This document shows, piece after piece, positions 1 through 11,499 of a stretch of DNA of 64,000 nucleotides; within the stretch, counting starts at the first letter, position 1; each line of letters starts with the position of its first letter. A program made the position numbers and the translations under genes. A model generated the notes under the pieces. The model saw only the letters and a list, made by a program, of their open reading frames with translations, was not told the origin of the DNA and made no database searches. Origin of the DNA: Trema orientale (lineage: Eukaryota; Streptophyta; Magnoliopsida; Rosales; Cannabaceae); the NCBI GenBank assembly GCA_002914845.1, contig JXTC01000020.1, forward strand, positions 1,381,356 through 1,445,355. Reading direction: 5' to 3'.

Positions 1-2180
1 TTTTCTAAAAAAACCCCAAATTTGTACGATTTGAAGCTTACATTGGGGTACAACAAACAATAAATCTTTCGGGCTCATTATCACAAGGTACATATATCAA
101 CTTCGCTTACTATATACATATGTATGAATGTATATATATATATGTATATGCGAGTGTGTTTTAGTTTACGTACATATTTGTCGATTTATGTTTTCATATT
201 CCTATAAAATTTTGATTTAAATCTTCTAATGTGCCATATATATCGTGATTCCTTGATTTTTATTTGATATGTAAATTTCGGTATATAGTTCATATATTCT
301 AGAGTTCGTATATTGAATATATAAAATCATCTACTATGACAGATTTTTCAAGATTTACTTGATTTAAATTAGTACATTAATTCGGTAGATTTTTATAAAT
401 TTTAGGTTCATAGATCTTAGGTTTTTTGAATATTTCACTGTATTTTGGTTTTCCTCATTAAATCTTAATACATGGTTATAATGACAGATTTGATTTTGTA
501 TTTTATATGTTGCATATCAAGTGTTTGATGAAATGCCAAAAAGAAATTTTGTATGTAGTATGGTCTGATATTTATGAGGATTTTGTTGTTTCATGTTTGA
601 AGTGGTGAAAGATGTGTGTATATATATATATATATATTTCTGATGGCTCAAAGGGTATGCAAAAGATGGTTTTTTATTCATGTTGTTTTGATGTGTACTT
701 TATTTAATACTACTTTTACATTCTAGATTTGATTGGTAGACGTTATAAAAATATATTATTAGAAAAGCTATGAACTCTTCATTGTTTCTTATGTAATCCA
801 CATTCAATTTTTGTTAGAAAACCTTGCCTAAGAAGATTCAAGTATACATTCACATTAAAAGTCTATTTGTAGATTAATTGGAATAAAAAGGTTAGTGCAT
901 ATATATGTATATGTATGTCTATATGTATATATATATATACAACATATATATTAGAGTTATTTTGTTAGTTCGTAGGTATATATGTCTATAATACGAGATT
1001 CTTATAATTATACAATCATTTTAATTGACACAGCAGCTAAAACCCCAACCTAATTCAAGATATCTCTTTTTCTAAAGAGCTAAAACACATAGCTTTGTGG
1101 TATATTGAAATTATGGGTTCTTTCATTTCTTGTGTTATGGCCTTTCACTTGGTTATTGAACCTTTTTACTTTTTAGTTTTGAGGCTGTGACTTTCTTTTA
1201 TTTTGCATGCTTTTCGTCCAGTTGAAAACTGTTTTTAATGGAAGTTTATTTATTATTCTATCAGCTTTTCTATAAGGCTATCTATAAGGTTTATTAATTT
1301 ATATTCATTTTTTAGTTCATGCTTAAGCTTTCTCTATTTGTTATATGAACTTGGAAATCTAGTTCACACATTTTATAGATCTTGGACTTTATTTACTTAT
1401 TTGGATCACTATTAAATTGGATTTATAGTAAGGTTCATGAAAATTTTGTTTTAGACAACTAATTGAGTAATTTGGGTACTACTAAATTGAGGCCTATACT
1501 GAGGCCATTTTGATATTGGTTTATGAATTTTTATTGTGATATATAAATAATGACTTAATTTCATAAATTATGAACTATTGATGTTAGGTTCACTTTTTTT
1601 CAATACTTGATATTATTAATTAAATTATCAATAGTATCTAGTACATTTTTTTTAGTTCTTATGAAATTGTAATGTGTAGTTTATTATGTGTAGTTTATTA
1701 CTTTTTCAATTTCATATGAATTATGTGTAGTACATAGTTTTTGAATATGAGCTGTTGGAATTTACAACATCTGATTGTTAGGAAGAGTCAAACCCTTCTA
1801 CCATTGTTTATGGTTAAACACTTGTATCTATGACTACTCCATTTCATTAAGCCACTTTCTAGTTCATTATTTTCGGTTGTGTGTAAACTGATGCTTATAA
1901 TTTCTATTTTGACACATATGTGTCTTTGTTGCTCACTAAGTTTTAGTGGTTCATAATTTTTTTATAGTGGTTCACGATTTTTTCATAGTGATTCATGAAT
2001 TTTTCATCACCAGTTTAATTTGTGTTTAGTTACTAAGTTTATGTGTTTCGTTCATAACCTTCATTTTTTTGTTGAAATTATACTATTTGGTTTATAAATT
2101 TATGCCTTTAGTTCATGATTTTACTCCTATGGTTCACATCTACTATGTATATATTATTTAGTTCATTTATTTCCGGCCAC

Positions 2181-2322
2181 GGATGTAGTCTCCTTGAGGG
2201 GACCAGTCCCGATCATGTTTTGGCCAACACAAATCATATTTTAACTAATCTGTATTGGCCAAAACATGACTTGTATTGGTCAAAATATGAACGGGATTGG
2301 TCCCGCCAGCGGGATTATATCC
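2181..2322. mobile_element. MITE with about 60-bp terminal inverted repeats
   Basis: The 142-bp segment folds back on itself. The left end GGATGTAGTCTCC matches the reverse complement of the right end (GGATATAATCCCG), and both arms continue through GGGACCARTCCCG and a TTTTGRCCAAYACAA motif. The short loop is AT-rich. No coding capacity. The superfamily is not assignable because no clear target duplication is visible. Confidence 0.6.
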
Positions 2323-2479
2323 ATGCCCTTTATTTCCTACAGTTATATATGCGGTTCATAAATTTATCGACTTATGTTTGTTTTGGTTCATTATCTGTTT
2401 AATTTGTGTTTGGTTAATCAGTTTATCTATTTGAGTTTATATTGATTCTTATAATTTCCTAACATTCAATAGTCTTACC

Positions 2480-2482
<3 letters not shown>

Positions 2483-2556
<74 letters not shown>
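2483..2556. repeat. (AT)n microsatellite
   Basis: About 37 uninterrupted AT dinucleotides run directly into the MITE at 2557. A shorter (AT)n tract continues on the other side of the MITE, so the element sits inside the microsatellite. Confidence 0.95.
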
Positions 2557-2558
<2 letters not shown>

Positions 2559-2799
2559 GCACTAATACAGTAGGTATTTTTTTTTTTTTACCTATGCAAA
2601 GGTATCAATTGGGTTAATGAAAAAATTTTTTGCACATTTTTTTAGATTAAAAAATAGGAGAGAGAAAAAGCATTAATGATGCACGTCTTTTCATACATCT
2701 CATTTTAGCCGTTAGATCATTGTTAGATGATGATCCAACGACTAGAAAAAAAATACCTAAAAAAAGGTAAAAAAAAAAATACCTACCGGATTAGCAACC
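2557..2799 (+). mobile_element. (TA)n-inserted MITE, copy a (forward)
   Basis: A 243-bp member of the window's most abundant MITE family. The left end reads GGGCACTAATACAGTAGGTA; the right end is the inverted form ACCTACCGGATTAGCAACC. Inside are the family core word CATTAATGATGCACGTCTTT and a small internal palindrome around GTTAGATCATTGTTAGATGA. (TA)n lies on both sides. No ORF of its own. Confidence 0.85.
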
Positions 2800-5700
2800 T
2801 ATATATATATATATATTCTAGTTTTGGTTCATACCTGATTCTTATTACTACAAGTATGAATCTAGTATTTCAGATACATTTCAGTTTGTGTTCACATAAT
2901 GAGTTACTGGTATAAAATTTTACTTTAAATTTAGTTTATAGATATATGGTTTATAGGTATTTAGTTCATAGATTTCTATTTTTCTCAATTACACAAATTC
3001 CTCAAGTGCATATATTCATAAGCTCGAGTGCACACATTTATGTAATATCCAATTCTGTTTGGTTCATGAATTTTTCATAATGCTTCATAAATTTTTCATA
3101 ATGGTTTATGGATTTTTCACAGTAGTTCATGAATTTTTCAATATCTGTTTAATTTTTACTTGGTTAATAAGTTTATTTGTTTCGTTTATAATCTTGTATA
3201 TTTAGTTCATATATTTGTAGAATTCCAATTAAAATGGAGTACATTATATCAAAAACTAAGTAGCCAATCCCCTTGTAGTACTTATTGTTCACACAATAAT
3301 GATATCAAACCTCTTGAAATCCACAACTTTTTATGAGGAGAGAAAAGAGATCAACTAAGGAGACTTCGCCCTGAACTTTGTAAAAGATATTGAAATACAA
3401 CAAAATAGGTAAGATAACTCTACAAAATTAATACTGGTATACATAAAATTGACTATAGTACATGACTTTTAATACTTAGTATATGACTTATGAACTTAGT
3501 TTGACACCTCGGTGTGATATATGATAATTTGAACGTAGTATATGACTTGTAAAATCTGATAGTTTCTCTTATAAAAATAGGGCCAACTGTAGAATATTTC
3601 TAATCAAAAGAGCAGAGGTATTGATGATGAATGTCTGTATAAATGAAGTGATACAAGTGAAAATGACATTTTATTGGCAGAAGATGGACGTAGAACTTTA
3701 AATTTATCATTGGGCCAATAACAAGAGGAGGACATGATACACAGTGATACGGAAACACAAAAGTGAAAGTTATATGGAACATACGATCTTGTTTTGGTTT
3801 AGGAAAAACAATATGATATTTTAATTTTTTGGTTTAACAAGGATTGTTGTACTGAATACTTCTAATTATGAACATATTGAATATTAGACAATTTTCTCAT
3901 TGGTTCATATATTTTATGTAATGCGATTTGATATAATAATCTAAACTGTTACTTTTTTGCTTCTAGTTATTCATTTTATGAAGTAAATTCGAGTAATTTA
4001 GACTATTTACAAATGATAATGTATTTAAAAAAAAATTTCTCTTTATGGTATATAATCTTTTGAATTAAGTACATAAAAATTTCTTCATAGTTCATACTAG
4101 TATGAAATAGGTATATAACTTCTAATACTATGACAGGATATATGAATCTGGGCATTATACTCAAATACCATAACCCAACTAAGAAATAGTACATAAATTT
4201 TTCAATTTCGAATATGGTATATTTGTTCGTATACAATCATCGAACTTAAAAAATCATTCATAAACTATTAAACTAGGTACATAAGATTTTCTTCGTGGTT
4301 CATATTAATATGAAATTAGTATCTAAGTTCTAATTGTCTGACGAGATATATAAACCAAGGCATTGGAACAAACTCAACTCAAAAACTAATACAATTATTT
4401 TTCTTCACGGATCTTAAGAATTAGAATTCAATATATATGTTCAGATACCATAAAGTATATATAAGTTTGTCATAATGATTCATATAATTTCGAACAAGGT
4501 ATATATAAAAATAATATATAGCATCGTATACCATAATAAAATTTTAATCTACTGAGACTAAGAATTAACGTATCTGAAAGTGTGAGAACAAATAGAAACA
4601 AACTAATAATACCCAATATCTAAAGTAACGAATTTGGTATATAACCTCATATACCATAACCAAATTTTAGTATACTAAGACAAAACATTCATGTACCTAA
4701 AAGTGTAAGAATACCTAAAAACAAAATAACAATATCCAATACGTAGAGTAATAAATCTGATATATAAACTGATAAACATTGACAAAGCTTCTATACACTA
4801 TAACCAAAAATTTCAGATTCTGGTATATAAACTTATAAAAATTGATAAAGCTTCCATATGTATGTCCAAAGGCTTATTGTGTAAAAATACCTTGAAACAA
4901 AATAACAATATTCAATAGCCCAATGTAATAAATTTGAATCTCGTACATAAATACATATACTATGACAAAATATATATATATATATATATACACCAAGACA
5001 AAATTTCATGTACCAAAATATGGAAAAAAACCTCTCTTTTAATAATAAAACAAACTACGAACTCAATACAAGGAGACTATTGATCCCTATAGCTTTTCAT
5101 CCTCTTCGGAACACGTAATTTGGCAGGAGTTGGATTTCGGCAAGTTTTTCGATTGTGGTCAAATTACTTGCATCGACCGCACTTGACTTACTTTTTTTTT
5201 CTTGAAATCACCAATGAAGAGGATTATTTTCCTTTTGGCCTCAAATAACCATGATAACGAATAATAACATGTATCTTTTCCATACCTAGAATAGAAACAC
5301 GTCAAAAATAAATAAGTAAAAAATAACATGTACACCAGGTATATAAAAAAAAATAAACTGGGTACATGAATCAGTAAATAAGGTACGTAAGCAAATAAAC
5401 TATATATAACAGAAATATATTTCAAATTTTTATCAAAATAAGAGCAATTTTAACACCTACAGCAGGTATATAAAAAAATAAAATATGTACATCATTCTGT
5501 ATTCAAGGTTCATAAGCATATGAACCACAATAAAAAGTATAAAAACCAATGGCAAAGTACTAAACAAGTTCAACAATACTATACTACGACCAAAAATATA
5601 TCACTAACAAAATTACATATACCACAACCATAAATATACAAAACAAACAACAAATAATGACCATGCAATAATCACAAAATGCAAATGCTATATAACACCT

Positions 5701-6425
5701 TAAAAATCCTATGTACCACGTCCAAAAATATATGAATAAAAAAAGAAAATACTTGACATATTCATAAATAAAAAGTAGAGAACAAAAATACCATATATCA
5801 TCACAAAAAACATATATACTGCAACAATAAATTCATGAACTGAACTAAAAACAATGAAATTATTCAACAATAAAAATGGAAAAATTGTAATACTATATAC
5901 TACCACAAAAAATATATGTACCACGATAAAAAATTCATGAACCATTACCAATTACAAAAAATAATTCAAAAATCATAATCCACAACCAAAAAGACCTAAC
6001 ATATTCATAAACAAAGACTAGAGAAAGGAGACACTATATACCAACACAAATATTACATATACCGTGACAAAGAATTCATGAATCAAACTAAAAATCGTGA
6101 ACATCTTCAACAATAAAAAATAATAAACAGTAATACCATGTACCACTAGAAAAAATATATGAACCAAGATAAAAAATTCATGAACCAGTACCAGTTACGA
6201 AAAATAGTTAAAAATACAAATGATCTTTAATTAATAATAAAAAACAAGATTATATAAAAAATTAACATCAGTTACAAAACAAATTAGCAATAAAAATCAA
6301 AAGTCCCAAAACAAGACTCAATACAATCAAATAAAATCTAAATCAAAGCTCATATCTACAACACATGATACATACTTCCAAAGATAAAAGAAAAAATTCG
6401 CCAACGGCACCGCTAGAGAAGAACC

Positions 6426-6511
6426 TCAAAATACCAGAAAGCTCGAAAGTTCGATAGAAAATTGATCAAAGTAAGAGAGAGCAGAAAGCCAAAGTTCGTC
6501 AGAAAATCGAT

Positions 6512-6558
<47 letters not shown>

Positions 6559-6660
6559 GGAGAAAGAGGAAGAGATAGAGAGAAAAGAAAATAGAGGGGA
6601 AAAAAAAAGAACAAATGAGATAAGACCAAAACTAGAAACTAAAAGATTGATTAACTAAGA
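6426..6660. repeat. (AG)n microsatellite and flanks
   Basis: A perfect AG run lies at about 6519-6553 with GA-rich flanks. Minus-strand ORFs over it translate to Ser-Leu repeats and are microsatellite artefacts. Confidence 0.9.
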
Positions 6661-6753
6661 AATTTTTTAAACGTGGACATTTAGCTATAAAATATAAAAG
6701 CTTGGATCTATACTTAAAACAAATTTAAAAAAAGGGACATACACCTAAATTTC
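6661..6753 (-). repeat. Terminus of the GAGAAATTTAGGTG repeat family
   Basis: Read on the minus strand this segment begins GAGAAATTTAGGTGTATG and contains TATAGCTAAATGTCC. It is related to 14680-14790 and to the left end of the MITE at 32553. It probably marks the right end of the large repeat block to its left. Confidence 0.5.
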
Positions 6754-7054
6754 TCTTCTTCTTTTTTTTTCCAAACGAAAAAAAAAAAAAGCGTTATTAA
6801 GACGCAACCATCTATGGCCGGCCCGTGTGCGTATCAAATAAGCAGAGCCCAAATCTCATTACAAGGGGCCACTTATTTATATGTTAGTAGGCCTTAACAC
6901 CGCGTAGCGTTTAGCAGGGGGCACCCGGCCCACTTCCTGACATACCCTTTTCATAACTTTTTTATTTTTTTAGAAAGAAAAAAAAAAATTATAATTTTAG
7001 GTTTGGAGCTATTTTGCTGAGTCTATTAGGATTCGAACTGACCCCTCCTTCTCT

Positions 7055-7062
7055 TATATAAA
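7055..7062 (+). promoter_or_regulatory. TATA box of the YJU2-like gene
   Basis: TATATAAA lies 137 bp upstream of the ATG at 7199. The intervening leader is GA-rich. Position and sequence fit a plant core promoter; transcription is not shown. Confidence 0.45.
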
Positions 7063-7155
7063 GGTTTGTTATTCCAATTGATTCTAAGAATCGTCGGAAG
7101 AGAGAGAAAAAGAAAGAAAGCGCCAAGGGAGAGAGAGCGAGAACGAGAAAGAAAG

Positions 7156-7162
<7 letters not shown>

Positions 7163-7194
<32 letters not shown>
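7163..7194 (+). repeat. (GA)n in the leader of the YJU2-like gene
   Basis: A GA microsatellite ends just before the ATG. Related GA/AAG sequence continues into the reading frame and encodes the Glu-Lys tract of the predicted protein. Confidence 0.9.
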
Positions 7195-7198
<4 letters not shown>

Positions 7199-7199
<1 letters not shown>

Positions 7200-7492
7200 T
7201 GGCAGAGAGATTGGGGCAAGAGAAGGAGAAAGAGAAAGAGAAAGAGAAAGAGAGAGAGTTTCGAGTGATGCTACCGATGAGCATCGGTTGCAAAGCTTGC
7301 GGGGATAATGTGTACAAAGGCACCAAGTTGAATTCGCGCAAGGAAGATGTGATGGGCGATGGCTCCACATATTTGGGTATCCAGAAAGTCAGATTTTACT
7401 TCAACTGCAACAATTGCTCCGCTGTGCTCGCGATCAGGACCGACCCTCAAACTTCTGGCTACGTTGTCGACTCTGGCGCCACTCCATTGTGA
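7199..7492 (+). CDS. YJU2: YJU2/CWC16 (CCDC94)-like zinc-ribbon protein, short form
   Basis: The 97-residue product matches the conserved core of YJU2/CWC16 splicing factors, which join the spliceosome around the first catalytic step. Residues 25-29 (LPMSI) open the family block. Two Cys pairs, C31/C34 (CKAC) and C71/C74 (CNNC), form the expected zinc ribbon around the conserved KLNSRKEDV and TYLGIQKVRFYF words, followed by TDPQTSGYVVDSGA. The family's usual N-terminal leader is replaced by a Glu-Lys run (about residues 8-19) encoded by a GA repeat. The frame stops right after SGAT, where full-length proteins continue for 150 or more residues. A TATA box lies upstream and AATAAA downstream, so it may be expressed. 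It may be a truncated paralogue or a decaying copy; splicing activity is doubtful. Confidence 0.6.
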
Positions 7493-7586
7493 TTCCACTA
7501 ATTTTTTTTCTCTTCCTAGTTTTTTTCTTGGTTTGGTTTGGTTTGTAAAGATTCTATTCAGCACTTCTTTTCCCTTTTTTTCTTTT

Positions 7587-7592
7587 AATAAA
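7587..7592 (+). terminator. Poly(A) signal of the YJU2-like gene
   Basis: AATAAA lies 95 nt after the stop codon, in a T-rich 3' region typical of plant 3' UTRs. Confidence 0.4.
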
Positions 7593-7599
7593 TTCATTA

Positions 7600-8309
7600 T
7601 GAGTGACTTTGAACATTATGATTACTGGTTTTATTTATTTTGATTTACTTGTTTATCCACAAACAAACGTAATTTCCTTGTTCCTGATTGGGCTTTTGTT
7701 ACAATTCCCTTTCTTTTCGATGCAATGTTCACTTACTAGACTGTTTTTATTCTTCGCTTCTGTGCTGTTCTTTCAATATTTGGAATTTTTGACTAAGGGC
7801 AAATTATGAGAAACTTGCTTCGCTCCAAGTCATACCATCCTTGTTAATTATACAACCAAAAAAAAAAAAAAGTAGAACCCAAGGAACCACTCCTAGAAGT
7901 CTCCTATTGGATTATAGCAGAAGTGATTATCCATCACAAACCTAAATTAGACTATTAGGTTCTAAAAATTCTATTTATTATATCCTGATAAAAATATTTC
8001 TATGTATGTATACATGCCTTTGTTATGCCCGTCTTCTTTCCTCTATCTCATTAAGCTCATCACATAAAAGACTTCATTGAGAACTTCATGATGTTCCAGT
8101 AGACTACTTCATTGATATTCACTACAAATAGGCTGTTGGAAATTAGAAAAGAGTTATGATGTTATTAGTTTATCCAGACTCAAATTTTCTTGAGGTAGGG
8201 ACGTATATTGTTTGTTTTTTCTTTATTTAGTTGTTGGGTAACATAGTTTCTTGTGTTTATGAAATTAGACATACCAAATCTTCTCTTTTCCTTTTACCTT
8301 AAACTCTAA
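7600..8309. other. Intergenic, nothing recognised
   Basis: AT-rich DNA with a poly(A) stretch at about 7858-7872. The small ORFs at 7603-7809 resemble no protein I know. Confidence 0.5.
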
Positions 8310-8450
8310 GGGCTGTTTGGCACAAGTTTCAAAGACTTTTAGGCTCAAAAAATCTTTTAAGAATGTTTGGATAGACTTTTAGAAGATCTTTTTTATCCAA
8401 AAAGATTTTTTAAATTTTTATATATTCATTCTATTTATCATTCTATTTAC
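8310..8450. repeat. Partial PIF/Harbinger-like terminus
   Basis: GGGCTGTTTGGCACAAG directly after TAA (8307-8309) resembles the GTTTGG-type ends of Harbinger-like elements such as the one at 13281. No matching inverted end was found, so the element is truncated or its other end has decayed. The following sequence to 8884 has degenerate TACTTTT-type repeats. Confidence 0.3.
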
Positions 8451-8884
8451 AGGCCTCCTAATTACAGTATCCATTCTATTTTCAAACTACCCCTTCACTA
8501 TTGTCGGATGTATCATCACGCGTTTGTACTAATTTAATATAGACGCACCTGCATGTTCATAAATTTTGATTTTGAATTTCTCAAAAAATATAACTTGACA
8601 TATTCATGCCAATTGCCATATCAATATATCATGCCACGGCTATTTTAAAAAAGAAGTGCAAATATACGGCGCTCAGTTCTCTTAAGATCCCACACCGCAA
8701 TTTTAGAAAAATGCTACTTTTTAAAAAAATTAGAAGCGTATCATTTTATAAAATAGTAACTATGAACCAAGCAGTTTTCAAATACTGGTAACTAGTAAAC
8801 TATTTTTAAAGATGGTACTTTCCTAAAACTTTTTAGAAAGAGATACTTTTCTAGAAAAATGAGGTATGTGAATTAGAAAAACGG

Positions 8885-8893
8885 TTCAGCCAC
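8885..8893. repeat. Target site duplication, left (Pack-MULE)
   Basis: TTCAGCCAC, repeated exactly at 11052-11060. A 9-bp duplication is characteristic of Mutator-like elements. Confidence 0.85.
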
Positions 8894-9060
8894 GGAAAAT
8901 TGACTTGAATAGTTCAAATTTAGGCTAAAATGACTTTTTTAGTTCACTTTTTCAAAATGATATTTATAGTTCAAAATAATGACTTTTTTAGTTGCTTTTG
9001 GAGAGAGAAAATATAGTCATTCCAAAACTGCCCTTTTGCCATTTTATGCTTTGTTACCGG

Positions 9061-10130
9061 TAGTCACATTTTTGTGACTGATGGTCACGGTTTTTTTTTT
9101 TACAGAACAATTTATTTTACACTATTACGAATATTGTGAGCTTTTGAAGACATGAGCAGTGTCACAATTTTGTGATTAATGGTCATAATTTTTATGACGC
9201 ATTTTCTGGGTATCTTTTAAATTGTACATTACTCACAATTTTGTTATTTTTAGTCACAATTTTGGGACTGATGGTCACAGTTTATTTTATATTATTACGA
9301 ATAGTTTGAATAATTTATATTTTAGTGTAACTAATAGTCACATGTTTGCGATGGGCAATAACAAAAGATTAAAAATCTGCCACTTGATTTATCTTAATTT
9401 GTTTAATCACATACAATTAGTCACACAATTAATGTTCCACCAAATATTATTCATTTTCTTCATTGTTTCCAAGAAACTATTGATCAAATTACAATTCAAT
9501 AATAAATTATGTCAATATCTCTTACAATATGTGAATCTTATTTACTAAATTAGTGCATATCTCACAAATTCAAAATAAGTACTCACATTGGCTAACAATG
9601 GCTTAGTAACAGCTGTTTAACAATAGCTAACAATGCTTATAATCCACACAAAATCTAATATTCACATGAAAATCTGTAATTTATAGATTAATAGTCACAA
9701 AGTGTGACTTTAGGTCACATAATCCCTAACAGTAGTCAAGATCGGTGACTTAGAGTCACAAACGTTGTGACAATCACATATTTGTGACTACTATCAATGA
9801 CTTAGTAACAATGTCTGATAATGACCTAACTCACAAAAAAATTTATTTTTCATATGAAAACTATGCCAACAAGATCAGTAGTATGTGTTCCTAAAAAAAA
9901 AATAGAAGAAGATTAGTAGTGTTTGATTATAAGTCACACAATTCGTGACATCTATATATTTCTCACAGTTCCAAAAAATACATGATCTGATTTGTGACTA
10001 TAACTCACAAAATTTGTGACAACTACGCATTTTTCTCTCACTCCCAGTCTGCCATTTTCTTCAACCTCTGTTTTGTAGTTTCCTTTCTTTAGTTTTCAAA
10101 CGAAGGGCTAATCTGTGACTATAACTCACA
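9061..10130. repeat. GTCAC/GTGAC word cluster inside the Pack-MULE
   Basis: About twenty GTCAC or GTGAC pentamers occur in roughly 1 kb, many as close inverted pairs such as AGTCACATTTTTGTGACTG. They are absent from the flanks. They may be remnants of an amplified subterminal motif or transposase-binding word; function unknown. Confidence 0.6.
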
Positions 10131-10565
10131 AATAATTCTAATCAAGGTTAATGGGAAATAGAAATAAACCAAGGAGTATTAACTCATTTATAGACATATA
10201 TGATAATCAACAGATTTTTTTTTTATTGGGACCTCTTTGTATCAAATCAAATAAGCCAAAATGTTAAAATCCAGTCTTCAACTCCATAGCAGTTCATACA
10301 GAAGCAATTTTTTCCAAAAAAAAAAAGGGAAAAAGCTTGTGTAAGGGACAGTAAGGTCACAATATCTACCTGTCAAGTATACCACTAATTACAAAAGTTA
10401 AACCAGCTAAACAATCTAGAGCACCTTCAGGAACTTCCTGAAATGAAGAAATTCCTAATATCTGACTATGACTAACACATATAAAGTAACAAACCCCAAA
10501 AATACAATCACCATCTTATGAAAGAAACATAAAGAAATATAAAAAGCAATCACCATCTCTTCCAC

Positions 10566-10673
10566 GCACTTGATCTTGAAGCAAGCACTGCAGCTTAACC
10601 CATTGTTGAACAGAGTTGTGCTTAGAGCCGCGGTGTTCACTCTGTACTCTTGGCTGTAAAGATTTCCATACCC
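10566..10673 (-). pseudogene. Captured alpha-expansin exon fragment
   Basis: Expansins loosen plant cell walls at acidic pH. The minus-strand frame running 10760 to 10455 contains, at residues 30-65, [17 protein letters not shown] followed by [19 protein letters not shown]. This is the start of the expansin double-psi beta-barrel (GH45-like) domain, including the conserved NNGLSCxACFxIKC block. A full expansin is about 250 residues with a signal peptide, the rest of the barrel and a C-terminal binding domain; none of these is present. Both sides diverge abruptly, as expected for a captured exon piece. A fusion transcript with the upstream GC-rich piece is conceivable but not shown. No wall-loosening activity is possible from this fragment. 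Confidence 0.75.
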
Positions 10674-10689
10674 ATCTACAGAGTCCAGA

Positions 10690-10900
10690 CCTTCCGGGCC
10701 TCGCGGGAGTCTTGGCCGAGACCACGATGGGTCCAATTCCGACGGAAGCGATGGTTCCAATTCCTGCGACTAAAGAGATGTGACTGGAACGGTTTCTTAA
10801 GATGAAGGGTTGGGCTTTTTGATGGGGAACAGAGATGCCTTGGGGTTATTCGTGGAGGGAATAGAAATGTTGACGATGAAGAAGAAGTCCAAGATCCAGA
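10690..10900 (-). pseudogene. Possible second captured gene fragment
   Basis: On the minus strand, upstream of the expansin piece, the DNA is GC-richer than its surroundings. One frame gives a Ser/Arg-containing stretch followed by [16 protein letters not shown] and [10 protein letters not shown]. The composition resembles an N-terminal plastid transit region, but I cannot identify the parent gene and the frame has an in-frame stop further upstream. It may simply be the flank of the captured expansin segment. Confidence 0.25.
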
Positions 10901-11051
10901 GTCACCATTTTTGCTTTTGTTCTTTACTCTCTGACATAGAAGGGTTTTTTGGACCTTTTATTCTTTGAAGGGTATTAAAAATGTCATTTTGAGAAAATGA
11001 ATTAAAAAAGTCATTTGGTCTCGAAATGAGACTAGCCAGTGTCAATTTCCC

Positions 11052-11060
11052 TTCAGCCAC
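11052..11060. repeat. Target site duplication, right (Pack-MULE)
   Basis: TTCAGCCAC, identical to 8885-8893. Confidence 0.85.
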
Positions 11061-11172
11061 TGTAGTCTTGTAATTTTTTTATGTTTTTGTAGGTAAGTAT
11101 TAAAAATCCGCAAGGACAAAGGCAGGATTTATTTTCAGTAGAGGCTTACATTGTAACTATATATATATATAT

Positions 11173-11419
11173 GGTTGCCAATCTGGTAGGATTTTTTTTT
11201 TGTTAACCCATCCATAGGTATTTTTTTTTTAGCCGTTGGATCATTGATCTAACAGTTACCATAATTTAAGTAGTTGAAAAAAATAATAATAAAAATAAAT
11301 ACTCATTATTTAATACTTTTCTATCTCTTCTTTTTATCATGAAAAAATGTGTGTGACCAATTTTAATGGACTAAAACAATATCTATGGATAGGTAAAAAA
11401 AAAATACCTACTGGATTGG

Positions 11420-11424
<5 letters not shown>
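11173..11424 (-). mobile_element. (TA)n-inserted MITE, copy b (reverse)
   Basis: A 252-bp family member in reverse orientation: it begins GGTTGCCAATCTGGTAGG and ends ACCTACTGGATTGGTACCC. It is flanked by TA repeats inside hAT copy A. The core is more diverged than in copy a. Confidence 0.8.

Positions 11425-11498
<74 letters not shown>
11425..11498. repeat. (TA)n microsatellite
   Basis: About 37 TA units directly abut MITE copy b. Confidence 0.95.

Positions 11499-11499
<1 letters not shown>

Larger units (their letters stand above)
1..6753. repeat. Large non-coding repeat block with a strand-skew switch
   Basis: No convincing gene is visible. The left part (to about 3.5 kb) is T-rich and repeats words such as GGTTCATGAATTTTTCATAG (near 1948-2110, 2374-2440 and 3056-3210). 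The right part (about 3.6-6.4 kb) is A-rich and carries the reverse-complement words (AAAAATTCATGAACC, near 5830, 5930 and 6175). The block ends at 6753 with a terminus (GAGAAATTTAGGTG on the minus strand) shared with the shorter elements at 14680 and 32553. I infer one or more old, large transposons with inverted halves; the left end lies outside the window or is lost. Short ORFs here are AT-rich chance frames. Confidence 0.4.
8894..11051 (-). mobile_element. Pack-MULE: Mutator-like element carrying an expansin fragment
   Basis: A 2158-bp element with long terminal inverted repeats of about 80 bp. The left end is GGAAAATTGACTTG. The right end read inward is GGGAAATTGACACT. Both arms continue through AAATGACTTTTTTA and TCAAAATGA. 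It is flanked by perfect 9-bp duplications (TTCAGCCAC). No transposase is present. Instead the right half, on the minus strand, holds GC-richer DNA with a recognisable expansin exon (10566-10673) and possibly a second captured piece at 10690-10900. The left half is a block of repeated GTCAC/GTGAC words. Strand is given for the captured fragment. Known biology: Pack-MULEs capture and move gene pieces. Confidence 0.8.

Noticed and set aside
6989..7370. Overlapping ORFs on the minus strand rich in Ser-Leu
   Set aside because: They are translations of the GA/CT microsatellite next to the YJU2-like gene.
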